NCBI GenBank assembly: GCA_900473805.1
Contig: UCMS01000024.1
Location: 51,917-115,916 of the forward strand
Direction: 5' to 3'
DNA: 64,000 bases
DNA from: Hyphomicrobiales bacterium
Lineage (GTDB): Bacteria > Pseudomonadota > Alphaproteobacteria > Rhizobiales > Rhizobiaceae
In this document: positions 52,867-61,846 of the stretch, piece after piece
Layout: every line of letters begins with the position of its first letter
Position numbering within the stretch: the first letter of the stretch is position 1
Translations under genes and position numbers: made by a program
The notes under the pieces: model-generated
The model's database searches: none
Told to the model about the DNA's origin: nothing
What the model saw: the letters and a program-made list of their open reading frames with translations, nothing else

Positions 52867-54270
52867 TCAGTTACGAGCCCGCCACCAGGCGATCTGCTTG
52901 CGGACTTCGGATGGCGCCGTGCCGCCAAAGCTCTTGCGGCTGGCGACCGAGGCCTCGACCGTCAGAACATTGAAGACGTCTGCGGTGATCGCCGCATTGA
53001 TGCTCTGCAGTTCTTCGAGCGAAAGCTCTGCGAGATCGCATCCCTTCTTCTCGGCCATGGCAACGGCATTGCCGGTCACATGGTGCGCATCGCGGAAAGG
53101 GAGACCGGCTTCGCGCACCAGCCAGTCGGCGAGATCGGTCGCGGTCGAGTAACCGGAGCCCGCTGCCGCCTTCATCTTGTCGGTGCGGATGGTCATGTCG
53201 GTGACCATGCCGGTCATGGCGGCAATCGCCAGTTCCAGGCTTTCGGCGGCGTCGAAGACCTGTTCCTTGTCTTCCTGCATGTCCTTGGAATAGGCGAGCG
53301 GCAGGCCCTTCATGACGGTCAGAAGTGCAATCAGCGAGCCATTGATGCGGCCAGTCTTGGCGCGCACCAGTTCGGCGGCGTCCGGGTTCTTCTTCTGCGG
53401 CATGATCGAGGAGCCGGTCGAAAACGCATCCGAGAGGCGGATAAAGCCGAATTGCGGCGTCGACCAGATGACGATCTCTTCGGCCAACCGCGACAGGTGC
53501 ACGGCGGCGATCGAGGCGATCGACAGAAATTCGAGCGCGAAGTCGCGGTCGGAGACGGTGTCGATCGAGTTGCGGGTCGGTTCGCGGAAGCCGAGGGCCT
53601 GCGCCGTCATGTGGCGGTCGATCGGATAGCCGGTGCCGGCCAGCGCCGCTGCTCCAATCGGGCTTTCGTCCAGGTGCTCGATGGCATGGCGCACGCGCTG
53701 GCGGTCACGGCCGAACATCTCGACATAGGCCATGCAGTGATGACCGAAAGTCACCGGCTGGGCCGTCTGGAGGTGGGTGAAGCCGGGCATCACGGTGTCT
53801 GCATGCTCTTCCGCACGGTCGAGAAAGGCGGCGATCAGGCCGGAGAGGGCCGCTTCCGTCTTCTGCAGCTCTTCCTTCACCCAGAGGCGGAAATCGAGGG
53901 CCACCTGGTCGTTGCGCGAGCGGGCGGTGTGCAGGCGGCCGGCGGCGGGACCGATCAGGTCGGCGAGACGCGCCTCGACGTTCATATGGATGTCTTCGAG
54001 CTTGCGCGAGAAGACGAACTGACCGCTTTCGATCTCTGACAGGATCGTGTCCAGGCCGTGAAGGATCTTGTCTTTATCTTCGGCCGAGATGATGCCTTGG
54101 TGCGCCAGCATGGTCGCATGCGCCTTTGAGCCGCGGATGTCCTGGGCGTAAAGCTTCTTGTCGAAACCGATGGAGGCATTTATCTCCTCCATAATGGCCG
54201 AAGGGCCGGAGGCGAAGCGACCGCCCCACATCTGGTTGGAGGATTTCGTGTCCTTGATGTCCTCGGCCAT
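52867..54270 (-). CDS. argH: Argininosuccinate lyase
   Basis: A 467-residue enzyme of the fumarase/aspartase superfamily that cleaves argininosuccinate to arginine and fumarate. The family signature is [12 protein letters not shown] (about 287-298), with [16 protein letters not shown] (about 110-125) and [15 protein letters not shown]. Length is normal. It is divergent from tlpA with only 24 nt between the two ATGs, so the promoters must overlap the coding ends. Confidence 0.97.
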   Translation of the reverse strand: MAEDIKDTKSSNQMWGGRFASGPSAIMEEINASIGFDKKLYAQDIRGSKAHATMLAHQGIISAEDKDKILHGLDTILSEIESGQFVFSRKLEDIHMNVEARLADLIGPAAGRLHTARSRNDQVALDFRLWVKEELQKTEAALSGLIAAFLDRAEEHADTVMPGFTHLQTAQPVTFGHHCMAYVEMFGRDRQRVRHAIEHLDESPIGAAALAGTGYPIDRHMTAQALGFREPTRNSIDTVSDRDFALEFLSIASIAAVHLSRLAEEIVIWSTPQFGFIRLSDAFSTGSSIMPQKKNPDAAELVRAKTGRINGSLIALLTVMKGLPLAYSKDMQEDKEQVFDAAESLELAIAAMTGMVTDMTIRTDKMKAAAGSGYSTATDLADWLVREAGLPFRDAHHVTGNAVAMAEKKGCDLAELSLEELQSINAAITADVFNVLTVEASVASRKSFGGTAPSEVRKQIAWWRARN

Positions 54271-54294
54271 GGAATGCCCGTCCTGGAGAATGAC

Positions 54295-54957
54295 ATGACA
54301 GAAAAGAAACCTGCGGGTCTCTTCCCCACCAAGCTGGTTGCGATCGCGGCGGTTGCCGGCATTCTCGCCGGCGCGGCTGCGGTATACGTGAGAGAGACCA
54401 TGTCTGGCAATGCCGAGACCGCTGAGAATGCCGCGCCATGCGCTTCGTCTCTCGGCCGGGCACGCGCGCTCGAACCCTTCTTCAAGGGCGATGTCGCAGC
54501 CATGGTGCCCGTCGATGCGCCGCAGGCGGTCGAGGGTCTGACCTTTACCGACGCTTCAGGCAAATCCATGAGCACCGCCGACTTTGGCGGCAAGACCACG
54601 CTCGTCAATCTCTGGGCCACCTGGTGCGTGCCCTGCCGCGAAGAAATGCCGGCCCTCAATGGTCTCCAAAAGGCGCTCGGCAGCGACCGCTTCCAGGTCG
54701 TCGCGATCAATATCGACACCGGCGATGCCGAAAAGCCGAAAGCCTTCCTCGACGAGACCGGTGTCGATGCCCTCGGTCTCTACCGCGACGCCTCGATGGG
54801 CGTGTTCAACACCCTGAAAAAACAGGGCCTAGCCTTCGGCCTGCCCGTCACGCTGCTGGTCGACGGCAAAGGCTGCCTGCTCGGCCACATGAACGGCCCG
54901 GCCGCCTGGGACGGCCCGGATGCCCGGGCGCTCATTACGGCTGCGAGCGGCGCCTGA
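54295..54957 (+). CDS. tlpA: Thiol:disulfide interchange protein TlpA
   Basis: A 220-residue membrane-anchored thioredoxin-like protein. One N-terminal membrane segment (about 13-35) precedes a periplasmic TlpA/ResA domain with active site WCVPC (in [13 protein letters not shown], about 112-124) and a cis-Pro loop (GLPVTLLVD). Such proteins reduce copper sites or cytochrome c haem-binding cysteines for cytochrome oxidase assembly. GGAG lies 7 nt before the ATG at 54295. Downstream the backbone is interrupted by the 55-58.7 kb cassette. Confidence 0.92.
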   Translation: MTEKKPAGLFPTKLVAIAAVAGILAGAAAVYVRETMSGNAETAENAAPCASSLGRARALEPFFKGDVAAMVPVDAPQAVEGLTFTDASGKSMSTADFGGKTTLVNLWATWCVPCREEMPALNGLQKALGSDRFQVVAINIDTGDAEKPKAFLDETGVDALGLYRDASMGVFNTLKKQGLAFGLPVTLLVDGKGCLLGHMNGPAAWDGPDARALITAASGA

Positions 54958-55101
54958 GCGCATCCGGTGCCTTTGCGGCCGCCATCCCGCGCTTGTTCCC
55001 GCATCGACAGATTCTGGCTGGAAGCAATGTCGCCCCTGAGGCGTGGACAGCGCGCGCGTAAACCATAACGGGCATCTTCATTGGACAATCGTGCAGAGCG
55101 A

Positions 55102-55115
55102 TGTGAGTAGTCACA
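55102..55115. promoter_or_regulatory. Operator-like palindrome upstream of the glycan cassette
   Basis: Perfect inverted repeat TGTGA-GTAG-TCACA, 44 nt before the cassette start. The half-sites equal the CRP half-site but the spacer is 4, not 6, so a different regulator is likely. No other strong promoter element was identified around it. Confidence 0.4.
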
Positions 55116-55158
55116 CGTTCATCGGAAATATTTCGCCGTTTGTTTCGTTGAGGGTGCC

Positions 55159-56607
55159 ATGTTTTCTCCGTCCACTGCATCCCATCAGCAGATGTCTGAC
55201 TTGCCGCTGGTCGTCGATCTTGACGGAACGCTGATTAAAACCGACTTACTCTTCGAGTCTTTCTTCGATGCTCTTTCTCGTCGCCATGTGGCGCTCTTCA
55301 ATCGCGATCTGTCGAAGCGCCTGACCAGAAATGGCATCAAGCGTCATCTCCTGTCTTTCTGCGATATCGACCACGATAACCTGCCTTACAACGAGGATGT
55401 ACTTCGTCTCATCGCCGAGGCCCGCAGCGCCGGTCGCAGAGTTTATCTGGCGACAGCCAGCGATCGTTTCCATGCGGAAAAAGTTGCGCAATCTCTGCAA
55501 CTCTTCGACGGCGTGTTCGCCTCCGACGACACTATCAACCTGAAGGGAGAAGCGAAGGCGCAGGTGCTCGTGGAGACCTTTGGGGACGGCGGCTTCGACT
55601 ACATCGGCAATGACGCGAGCGATCAGGCGATCTGGCGTCGCGCCCGCCGGGCCTATGGTGTAAACATGCCGGCCTCGGTCGCACGCGATCTCGCTGCCAG
55701 TCATCCGGATCACGTTGCCATCCCCAGGGATCAGGGAAAGTGGCGCGCGCTCGTCAAGGCCATGCGCCCTCATCAGTATGCGAAGAATGGCCTCATCTTC
55801 GTTCCACTGCTAACGGCACACCAGTTCAATCTAGAATCCCTGCTCAGCGCTGTCCTTGCTTTCATCGCCTTTTCGCTCTGCGCATCGGGGGTCTATCTGC
55901 TCAACGATCTGCTCGACATTCAGGCCGATCGTGGGCATCCCACCAAACGCAACCGGCCTTTCGCATCCGGTCGCCTGCCAATTCCATTCGGCACGGCTTT
56001 TATACCTATTCTCACCCTGGCGGCTTTCGGCATTGCCTGGTTCATCTCTTTCAATTTCTTTCTGACGCTGCTGGCGTATTACGTCCTGACCAATGCCTAT
56101 TCGTTCGTCATCAAGAGACGGATGATCATCGATGTCGTCACGCTGGCGTGTCTCTACACGCTCAGGGTTTTCGCCGGCGCGGCGGCGATCAATGTGGTGG
56201 TTTCGGACTGGCTTTTCACATTCTCGCTGCTGATTTTCACAGCGCTCGCCTTGCTCAAGCGATACATCGAACTGGCCAGTCGTCTCGATCGTCAGCTCAG
56301 TGATCCCAGCAACCGTAATTACCGGATCTCAGACCTGCCCGTGATTATGGCGCTGGCCGCAGCGGCCGGCATGAATTCGGTGATGGTGATTGCGCTTTAC
56401 GTCTCGTCCGATACCGTCGCCGGCCTCTACACGCATCCACGTCTCTTGTGGGGACTATGCCCCCTTTTCCTCTACTGGATTGCACGTGCCGTCATGCTTG
56501 CCCATCGGCGCCTGATGGATGATGACCCCATCGCCTTCGCCTTGAAGGACAACCGGAGTTGGGCTGTCGGCCTGATCACGGTCTCTCTTGTCCTTGCCGC
56601 CCTTTGA
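55159..56607 (+). CDS. HAD phosphatase-UbiA prenyltransferase fusion, DPPR synthase-like
   Basis: A 482-residue fusion. Residues about 15-185 are a HAD domain: motif I VVDLDGTL (D20, D22), motif II LATASD (about 98-102), lysine in LKGEAK (K129), motif IV YIGNDASD (about 148-155). Residues about 200-480 are a UbiA membrane domain with NDLLDIQADR (249-258) then HPTKRNRP (260-267), and KRRMIIDVVTLACLYTLR (about 319-336). This NDxxDxxxDRxHPxKRxRP form is that of decaprenyl-phosphate 5-phosphoribosyltransferases (Mycobacterium Rv3806c, Azorhizobium NoeC) rather than quinone UbiA. The HAD part could remove the 5-phosphate. GAGG precedes the ATG at 55159. It uses TTA, CTA and ATA codons that look scarce in the backbone genes around. 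First gene of the cassette. Confidence 0.9.
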   Translation: MFSPSTASHQQMSDLPLVVDLDGTLIKTDLLFESFFDALSRRHVALFNRDLSKRLTRNGIKRHLLSFCDIDHDNLPYNEDVLRLIAEARSAGRRVYLATASDRFHAEKVAQSLQLFDGVFASDDTINLKGEAKAQVLVETFGDGGFDYIGNDASDQAIWRRARRAYGVNMPASVARDLAASHPDHVAIPRDQGKWRALVKAMRPHQYAKNGLIFVPLLTAHQFNLESLLSAVLAFIAFSLCASGVYLLNDLLDIQADRGHPTKRNRPFASGRLPIPFGTAFIPILTLAAFGIAWFISFNFFLTLLAYYVLTNAYSFVIKRRMIIDVVTLACLYTLRVFAGAAAINVVVSDWLFTFSLLIFTALALLKRYIELASRLDRQLSDPSNRNYRISDLPVIMALAAAAGMNSVMVIALYVSSDTVAGLYTHPRLLWGLCPLFLYWIARAVMLAHRRLMDDDPIAFALKDNRSWAVGLITVSLVLAAL

Positions 56608-56620
56608 ACGCAGGTCTTCC

Positions 56621-58258
56621 ATGACATTTCAAGCCACAAGTGCCTTCAGGCAAAGATTGTCGCATATCCTCGACCTGCCTCACTGGATCCTGATCGCCGC
56701 CGTAACGGTGATCTCGTTCCTGTATTCCGGCTATTCGCCTCTCTTCTACAATAGCATCTATCACATTCCTCTTCTGCTTGAGAGCTATGACCTGCCGCAG
56801 TTCTCTGGCGACCCTTTCGTCCAGTCGCTGCGGCATTTTTCCTCCGGCTTTTGGATCCTGTTTTCGGGGGCGGGACATGTGATCGACGTCAAGCTCTTCC
56901 TGACGGTCGGCCTCGTCGTCACCCGTCTTGCCTTCTTCATGGCAGCCCTGCATCTCGCATCGAGCTTCGGCTTGAGAGATCGGCGGGTGCTCAATCTGTT
57001 CCTTCTGCTTCTCTGTGTTTCTCAGTGGACATATGGCTACACGGCCGGAGACGGCGGAATTCTGCTGAACTATTTCACCCATTCGGAGCTCGCCAATGCC
57101 AGCCTGCTGGTGGGTCTGTCCTTTGCTCTCAGACAGCGCTACGGAGCGGCGGCCATCGCCACGTGCCTGACATTTTTCCTGAACGCGTTCATGGCCGTCT
57201 GGATGGTGCCACCTCTCGCCATGCTTGCTGGATACCAGCTCATCTCCGGCCAGATTCCGTTCCGGCGCGTGCTGGTGTCGTCGGTCATCGGGCTGATCGC
57301 CGGCAGTCCGCTCCTCATTCTGCCGCTGCAGAATATTCTGCAGAACCCCGAAGTCGGTGGCGTGAGCGCCTTCTCCTATCAGCAATATCTGTGGGATTTC
57401 TTCCCGCTTCATTTCTTTCTGTGGTCGCTGCCCCCTAGGCAGCTTGCCGTCACCTGTGTCCAGATCCTCGTCCTGCTTCTGTCTGCCCGCGTGTTGGGGG
57501 CGAGTTCGAGGGCCGTTCTCATGCTGGTTCTCGGCATGCTGTTGGTGCTTTTGCTCGGCGTGCTGGTGCCGCTGGTCACCAGTTCCCCCATGATCCTCAA
57601 TCTCCACCTCATCCGCAGCTTCGTGATGATTGCCATGCTGCTGGGCATCAGTGTCGCGGCGGTTTCCGCACAGTGGATTCTCGATCCAGAGCAAAGCCCG
57701 CGTCGGGCGCTCGGTCTTGGTCTTGCTGCTGCCATGGCAATTGGCAAGGTGGGCCTCATGATTGCCCTTGCGCTATTCCTGATCGAACTCGCGAAAGCCC
57801 CGCCTGCCGTGACTACCCTGCTGGCAAGCCGCAAGGCGCGTCTCTATGTCTCGTGCCTGCTCGGCTTGTGTCTCGTCGACGGCCTGGTCAACAGCGGCAT
57901 CAAGCAGTCGGCGTTCCACCAGGAAACCGTCCTCCAGGAGACATGGGAGAAGATCGGCCGCTGGGCAAGTGTCGCGACGCCCGCCGATGCGGTCTTCCAG
58001 GTGCCGCCTGAAGGCTCCCTGGGCTTCAGCCTAACCTCGCAGCGCCGATTGTGGTTCGATGGCAAATATGGTGCGGCGGTGATGTGGTCTCCGTCGTACT
58101 ATCCAATCTGGAAAGAGCGGCGCTCCATCCCGGTCGACCGCGCGATGATCGACCGCAAGCCGGCCGGCATCGACTTTGTCGCGATCCCCTGTGATGACAC
58201 CATCACTCAGCCGCCCATGCATAGCGAAGACGGGATCTGTGTCTACAAGCTGACCTGA
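56621..58258 (+). CDS. Large polytopic membrane protein, GT-C-like glycosyltransferase candidate
   Basis: A 545-residue protein with about ten to twelve hydrophobic segments from residue 18 to about 430 and a soluble C-terminal domain of about 110 residues. An early outside loop contains Asp/Glu-rich sequence (LLESYDLPQFSGDPFVQSL, about 48-66), in the place where GT-C enzymes carry their catalytic acidic residue. Sequence-based family assignment is not certain to me; the layout fits a lipid-phosphate-sugar-dependent glycosyltransferase. It starts 13 nt after the UbiA gene stop (ATG 56621; a TTG at 56588 would overlap) and is followed by a small flippase-like gene. Acceptor unknown. Confidence 0.75.
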   Translation: MTFQATSAFRQRLSHILDLPHWILIAAVTVISFLYSGYSPLFYNSIYHIPLLLESYDLPQFSGDPFVQSLRHFSSGFWILFSGAGHVIDVKLFLTVGLVVTRLAFFMAALHLASSFGLRDRRVLNLFLLLLCVSQWTYGYTAGDGGILLNYFTHSELANASLLVGLSFALRQRYGAAAIATCLTFFLNAFMAVWMVPPLAMLAGYQLISGQIPFRRVLVSSVIGLIAGSPLLILPLQNILQNPEVGGVSAFSYQQYLWDFFPLHFFLWSLPPRQLAVTCVQILVLLLSARVLGASSRAVLMLVLGMLLVLLLGVLVPLVTSSPMILNLHLIRSFVMIAMLLGISVAAVSAQWILDPEQSPRRALGLGLAAAMAIGKVGLMIALALFLIELAKAPPAVTTLLASRKARLYVSCLLGLCLVDGLVNSGIKQSAFHQETVLQETWEKIGRWASVATPADAVFQVPPEGSLGFSLTSQRRLWFDGKYGAAVMWSPSYYPIWKERRSIPVDRAMIDRKPAGIDFVAIPCDDTITQPPMHSEDGICVYKLT

Positions 58259-58292
58259 TGCCTGCCGGAATCAATCCTTGATGGGAAACGCC

Positions 58293-58664
58293 ATGACCTA
58301 TGTACTGATCCTGTTCAGCGTCTCACTCAGTGCCTTCTCCCAGGTTATCCTGCGCTACGGAATGACCCGTCCCGCGGTCGCAGAGGCGCTTGCAGGAGGA
58401 GCCTCGCTTTTTCAGGCTCTCGATGCGATTGCGCGATCGCCCTTCGTCATCGGCGGTCTCGCCTGTTATGGCTTCGGTGCCATCGTCTGGCTTCTCGTCC
58501 TGTCACGGATTCCTGTTTCGCACGCCTATCCCTTCGTCTCGCTCGGCATCGTGCTCACGGCACTCGCAGGTGTCGTTGCGCTCGGCGAAACCATCAGCCT
58601 CACCGCCTGGCTCGGCATCCTGCTCATCATAACGGGGATACTCTGCATCGCCGTTGGGCGCTGA
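58293..58664 (+). CDS. Small DMT/SMR-type transporter, ArnE/ArnF-like
   Basis: A 123-residue protein with four hydrophobic segments (about 3-20, 47-66, 73-92 and 101-121). Motifs such as LLVLSRIPVSHAYPFVSLGIVL and LGETISLTAWLGILLIITGI are those of the ArnE/ArnF and EmrE-like half-size transporters. ArnEF flips undecaprenyl-phosphate-aminoarabinose, so here a flippase for the polyprenyl-phosphate-sugar made by the upstream genes is the natural reading. A single half-size gene would need to homodimerise. GGGAA lies 5 nt before the ATG at 58293; starts at 58281 and 58278 are possible. Confidence 0.82.
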   Translation: MTYVLILFSVSLSAFSQVILRYGMTRPAVAEALAGGASLFQALDAIARSPFVIGGLACYGFGAIVWLLVLSRIPVSHAYPFVSLGIVLTALAGVVALGETISLTAWLGILLIITGILCIAVGR

Positions 58665-58986
58665 AAGTAAAGCCCGGCATAGCCTCTGGACGAAAGTCCA
58701 GGTTGCGATATTCTCTCTCCGGTTGTGCGATGAAAGCAGACGCGTTCTGCCAGACGCATCGGAGAGGACGGGCCGCTCCGACCAGGGCGATGGCCTCGCC
58801 ACACAACTGGAGTGTGAGCGATGTGGCGAAAACCATTGAGCATCACGTTTACGATACGGAAAACCCGCACGGGCTGGCAGGCTAGCGTGCGGGTCATCTT
58901 CGTAAAATAAACAAGAGGGGCGGGCGAAAGCTTGCCCCTCACTCCACCACTATAATCGCCAATGCCCGCTTCAGCAAGGCTATGCC
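58665..58986. other. Non-coding junction between the glycan cassette and hbd
   Basis: About 320 nt without a convincing gene. It contains a 6-bp hairpin with GAAA loop (about 58685-58700), a perfect 9-bp inverted repeat (58863-58871 with 58886-58894) and the hbd terminator (58905-58940). One short frame (58730-58885) has no recognisable similarity. The area may mark the right border of the inserted cassette. Confidence 0.5.
58905..58940 (-). terminator. Rho-independent terminator of hbd
   Basis: On the minus strand GAGGGGC (58940-58934) pairs with GCCCCTC (58921-58915), followed by TTGTTTATTTT. It ends the etfB-etfA-hbd transcripts. Confidence 0.75.
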
Positions 58987-59868
58987 TTAGCGTGTCGGGA
59001 CCGGCACATCGCCACGATAGTCGTAGAAGCCGCGGCCCGACTTGCGGCCGAGCCAGCCGGCTTCGACATATTTCACCAGCAGCGGGCAAGGGCGGTACTT
59101 CGAATCCGCCAAACCGTCATGCAGCACCTGCATGATCGAGAGACACGTGTCGAGGCCGATGAAATCGGCGAGCTGCAGCGGCCCCATCGGGTGGTTGGCG
59201 CCGAGCTTCATCGCCGTATCGATCGCCTCGACGGAACCGACACCTTCGTAAAGTGTGTAGATCGCCTCGTTGATCATCGGCAGCAGGATGCGGTTGACGA
59301 TAAAGGCCGGAAAATCTTCCGCGACCGTGATCGTCTTGTCGAGCGAGGAGACGAAGTCCTTGGCGGTGGTGAAGGTCGTCTCGTCGGTCGCGATGCCGCG
59401 CACCAGTTCGACGAGCTTCATCACCGGCACCGGGTTCATGAAATGGATGCCCATGAAACGCTCCGGCCGGTCGGTGGCCGATGCCAGGCGGGTGATGGAG
59501 AGCGAGGAGGTGTTGGTGGCAATCAGTGCCTCGGGCTTGAGCACCGGGCAGAGGGTGGCAAAAATCTTGCGCTTGACGCTCTCGTCCTCGGTCGCGGCCT
59601 CGATCACGAGATCGGCAGCGGCGAGGTCATGCACATCGGCGGAGCCGGAAATCAAAGCCAGCGCCTGTTTGCGCTGCTCGTCGGTGATCTTGCCATTGGT
59701 CACCTGGCGGGCGAGATTGCCGTTAATGGTGGCAAGGCCCGCTTCGATCCTCTCCTTGGAGAGATCGTAGATCGTGACCTTGTAGCCGGCGGCGGCGGAG
59801 ACCTGTGCAATGCCGCAGCCCATCTGGCCGGCACCCACGACACCCACATTGCTGATCTTGTCCGTCAT
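58987..59868 (-). CDS. 3-hydroxybutyryl-CoA dehydrogenase
   Basis: A 293-residue NAD-dependent dehydrogenase. The Rossmann motif GVVGAGQMGCGIAQVSA is near residue 8-24, and FMGIHFMNPVPVMKLVELVRG carries the conserved catalytic His. The C-terminal domain (FPAFIVNRILLPMINEA, then GANHPMGPLQLADFIGLD) is complete. It oxidises (S)-3-hydroxybutyryl-CoA in fatty-acid or PHB-linked metabolism. The ATG at 59868 has GAGGAG about 8 nt upstream. It lies 141 nt downstream of etfA and the etf genes likely serve the same acyl-CoA pathway. Confidence 0.94.
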   Translation of the reverse strand: MTDKISNVGVVGAGQMGCGIAQVSAAAGYKVTIYDLSKERIEAGLATINGNLARQVTNGKITDEQRKQALALISGSADVHDLAAADLVIEAATEDESVKRKIFATLCPVLKPEALIATNTSSLSITRLASATDRPERFMGIHFMNPVPVMKLVELVRGIATDETTFTTAKDFVSSLDKTITVAEDFPAFIVNRILLPMINEAIYTLYEGVGSVEAIDTAMKLGANHPMGPLQLADFIGLDTCLSIMQVLHDGLADSKYRPCPLLVKYVEAGWLGRKSGRGFYDYRGDVPVPTR

Positions 59869-60009
59869 CGTCTCGCTCCTCACCCGTTCTCGTCTTCACT
59901 CAAGAAGATGGCATCGACAAAAATGCCGGATCCGCTCATCACGGACCCGGCTGATTGATAGACCGCAAACCGGTCTTTGACCAGTCCTTTCGCAGCTGCG
60001 AGATGGCGC

Positions 60010-60939
60010 TCAGAGCGCCTTCTCGAGCTCCGGCAGGGCTTCGAAAATGTCAGCCACGAGGCCGTAATCGGCGACCTGGAAGATCGGGGCTTCCTCGTCC
60101 TTGTTGATCGCGACGATGACCTTCGAATCCTTCATGCCGGCGAGGTGCTGGATCGCACCGGAGATGCCGCAGGCGATGTAGAGCTGCGGGGCGACGACCT
60201 TGCCGGTCTGGCCGACCTGCCAGTCGTTCGGGGCGTAACCGGCGTCAACAGCCGCACGGGAGGCGCCAACGGCAGCACCCAGCTTGTCGGCGACGGGCAG
60301 GATGACTTCCTGGAACTTCTCCGAGGAGCCGAGCGCACGGCCACCGGAGATGATGATCTTGGCAGACGCCAGTTCCGGACGGTCGGACGAGGACAGCGCG
60401 TCGGAGACATGGCTGGAAACGCCGGGGTTGGCAGCCGCCGAAACGCTCTCGACGGCGGCCGAGCCACCTTCGCCAGCAGCAGCGAAGGAGGCAGTGCGGA
60501 CCGTGATGACCTTCTTGGCATCGGTCGACTGGACGGTCTGGATGGCGTTGCCGGCATAGATCGGACGCTTGAAGGTGTCCGCCGAGACGACTTCGATGAT
60601 TTCCGAAACCTGCATGACGTCGAGCAGAGCGGCCACCCGCGGCATGACGTTCTTGCCGACCGAGGTCGCGGGCGCGATGATCGTGTCGTAAGAGCCGGCC
60701 AGCGAGACGATGAGCGCTGCCAGCGGCTCGGCCAGGTTGTTGCCGAGCGAGGCGTCGTCGGCGAGCAGCACCTTGGAGACGCCCGAGAGCTTGGCAGCGG
60801 CATCGGCAGCCGCCTTGGCGCCGGAGCCGGCGACCAGCACATGCACGTCGCCACCGATCTGGGTTGCTGCCGTCAGGGTCTTCGCGGTCTGTTCGGAAAC
60901 GGTCGCGTTGTCGTGTTCTGCGAGAAGAAGAATCGCCAT
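60010..60939 (-). CDS. etfA: Electron transfer flavoprotein subunit alpha
   Basis: A 309-residue protein. The C-terminal FAD-binding region has the ETF-alpha signature: [35 protein letters not shown], and [19 protein letters not shown]. With EtfB it takes electrons from acyl-CoA dehydrogenases and passes them to ETF-ubiquinone oxidoreductase. The gene starts 25 nt after the etfB stop. Normal length. Confidence 0.97.
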   Translation of the reverse strand: MAILLLAEHDNATVSEQTAKTLTAATQIGGDVHVLVAGSGAKAAADAAAKLSGVSKVLLADDASLGNNLAEPLAALIVSLAGSYDTIIAPATSVGKNVMPRVAALLDVMQVSEIIEVVSADTFKRPIYAGNAIQTVQSTDAKKVITVRTASFAAAGEGGSAAVESVSAAANPGVSSHVSDALSSSDRPELASAKIIISGGRALGSSEKFQEVILPVADKLGAAVGASRAAVDAGYAPNDWQVGQTGKVVAPQLYIACGISGAIQHLAGMKDSKVIVAINKDEEAPIFQVADYGLVADIFEALPELEKAL

Positions 60940-60964
60940 TTTATGTTTCTCCTGTCAGTTCCGC

Positions 60965-61714
60965 TTACAATACGCCGGCTTCGTTCTTGAGCTTGTCGAC
61001 GAGCTCTGCCACCGACTTCACCTTGATGCCCGCCTTGCGGCCACCCGGCTCCTCGGTCTTCAGCACCTTCAGGCGCGGGGCAACGTCGACGCCGAAATCG
61101 GCCGGAGCCTTCTTGTCGAGCGGCTTCTTCTTCGCCTTCATGATGTTCGGCAGCGAGGCATAACGCGGCTCGTTCAGGCGCAGGTCCGTGGTCATGACGG
61201 CCGGAAGCTTCACCTCGATGGTCTGCAGACCACCGTCGACTTCGCGGGTCACGGTTGCCTTGTCGGCGGAGAGTTCGAGCTTGGAGGCGAAGGTCGCCTG
61301 GCCCCAGCCCATCAGGGCAGCCAGCATCTGGCCGGTCTGGTTCGAATCGTCGTCGATCGCCTGCTTGCCGACGATGACGAGGCCCGGAGCCTCCGCCTCG
61401 ACCACGCCCTTCAGGAGCTTGGCGACGGCGAGCGGCTCGACGGTTTCGTCTGTTTCGATCAGGATGCCGCGGTCGGCGCCCATGGCGAGTGCGGTGCGGA
61501 TGGTTTCCTCGGCCTTGGCCGGGCCGATCGAAACGACAACCACTTCCTCAGCCTTGCCGGCTTCCTTCAGCCGCAGGGCCTCCTCGACGGAGATCTCGTC
61601 GAAGGGGTTCATGGACATCTTGACGTTGGCGAGCTCGACGCCGGAGCCATCCGGCTTGACGCGGATCTTGACGTTGTAATCCACAACCCGCTTCACTGGG
61701 ACGAGTATCTTCAT
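60965..61714 (-). CDS. etfB: Electron transfer flavoprotein subunit beta
   Basis: A 249-residue protein with the ETF-beta pattern: [57 protein letters not shown] (AMP and FAD region), and [26 protein letters not shown] near residue 200. First gene of the etfB-etfA unit. Upstream lie a sigma-70-like promoter and a perfect 16-bp palindrome that overlaps its -35 (61859-61874). Confidence 0.97.
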   Translation of the reverse strand: MKILVPVKRVVDYNVKIRVKPDGSGVELANVKMSMNPFDEISVEEALRLKEAGKAEEVVVVSIGPAKAEETIRTALAMGADRGILIETDETVEPLAVAKLLKGVVEAEAPGLVIVGKQAIDDDSNQTGQMLAALMGWGQATFASKLELSADKATVTREVDGGLQTIEVKLPAVMTTDLRLNEPRYASLPNIMKAKKKPLDKKAPADFGVDVAPRLKVLKTEEPGGRKAGIKVKSVAELVDKLKNEAGVL

Positions 61715-61846
61715 GGGGTCCTTCCTTCAAATCTTCCGCCGGAAAATGCGCGCAAATGCGCTCCGTCGTTTGTCGATTGGCGACATCGATACGCATTTTT
61801 CGTCCAAACACAACGCTTGAACCGGAATGCTTCTCCCTGGCAACAG

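Noticed and set aside
55102..55115. Classical CRP site
   Set aside because: The spacer between half-sites is 4 nt instead of 6; kept only as an unassigned palindrome.
58730..58885. 51-codon frame after the small transporter
   Set aside because: It ends within an inverted repeat, has no clear Shine-Dalgarno sequence and no known similarity.
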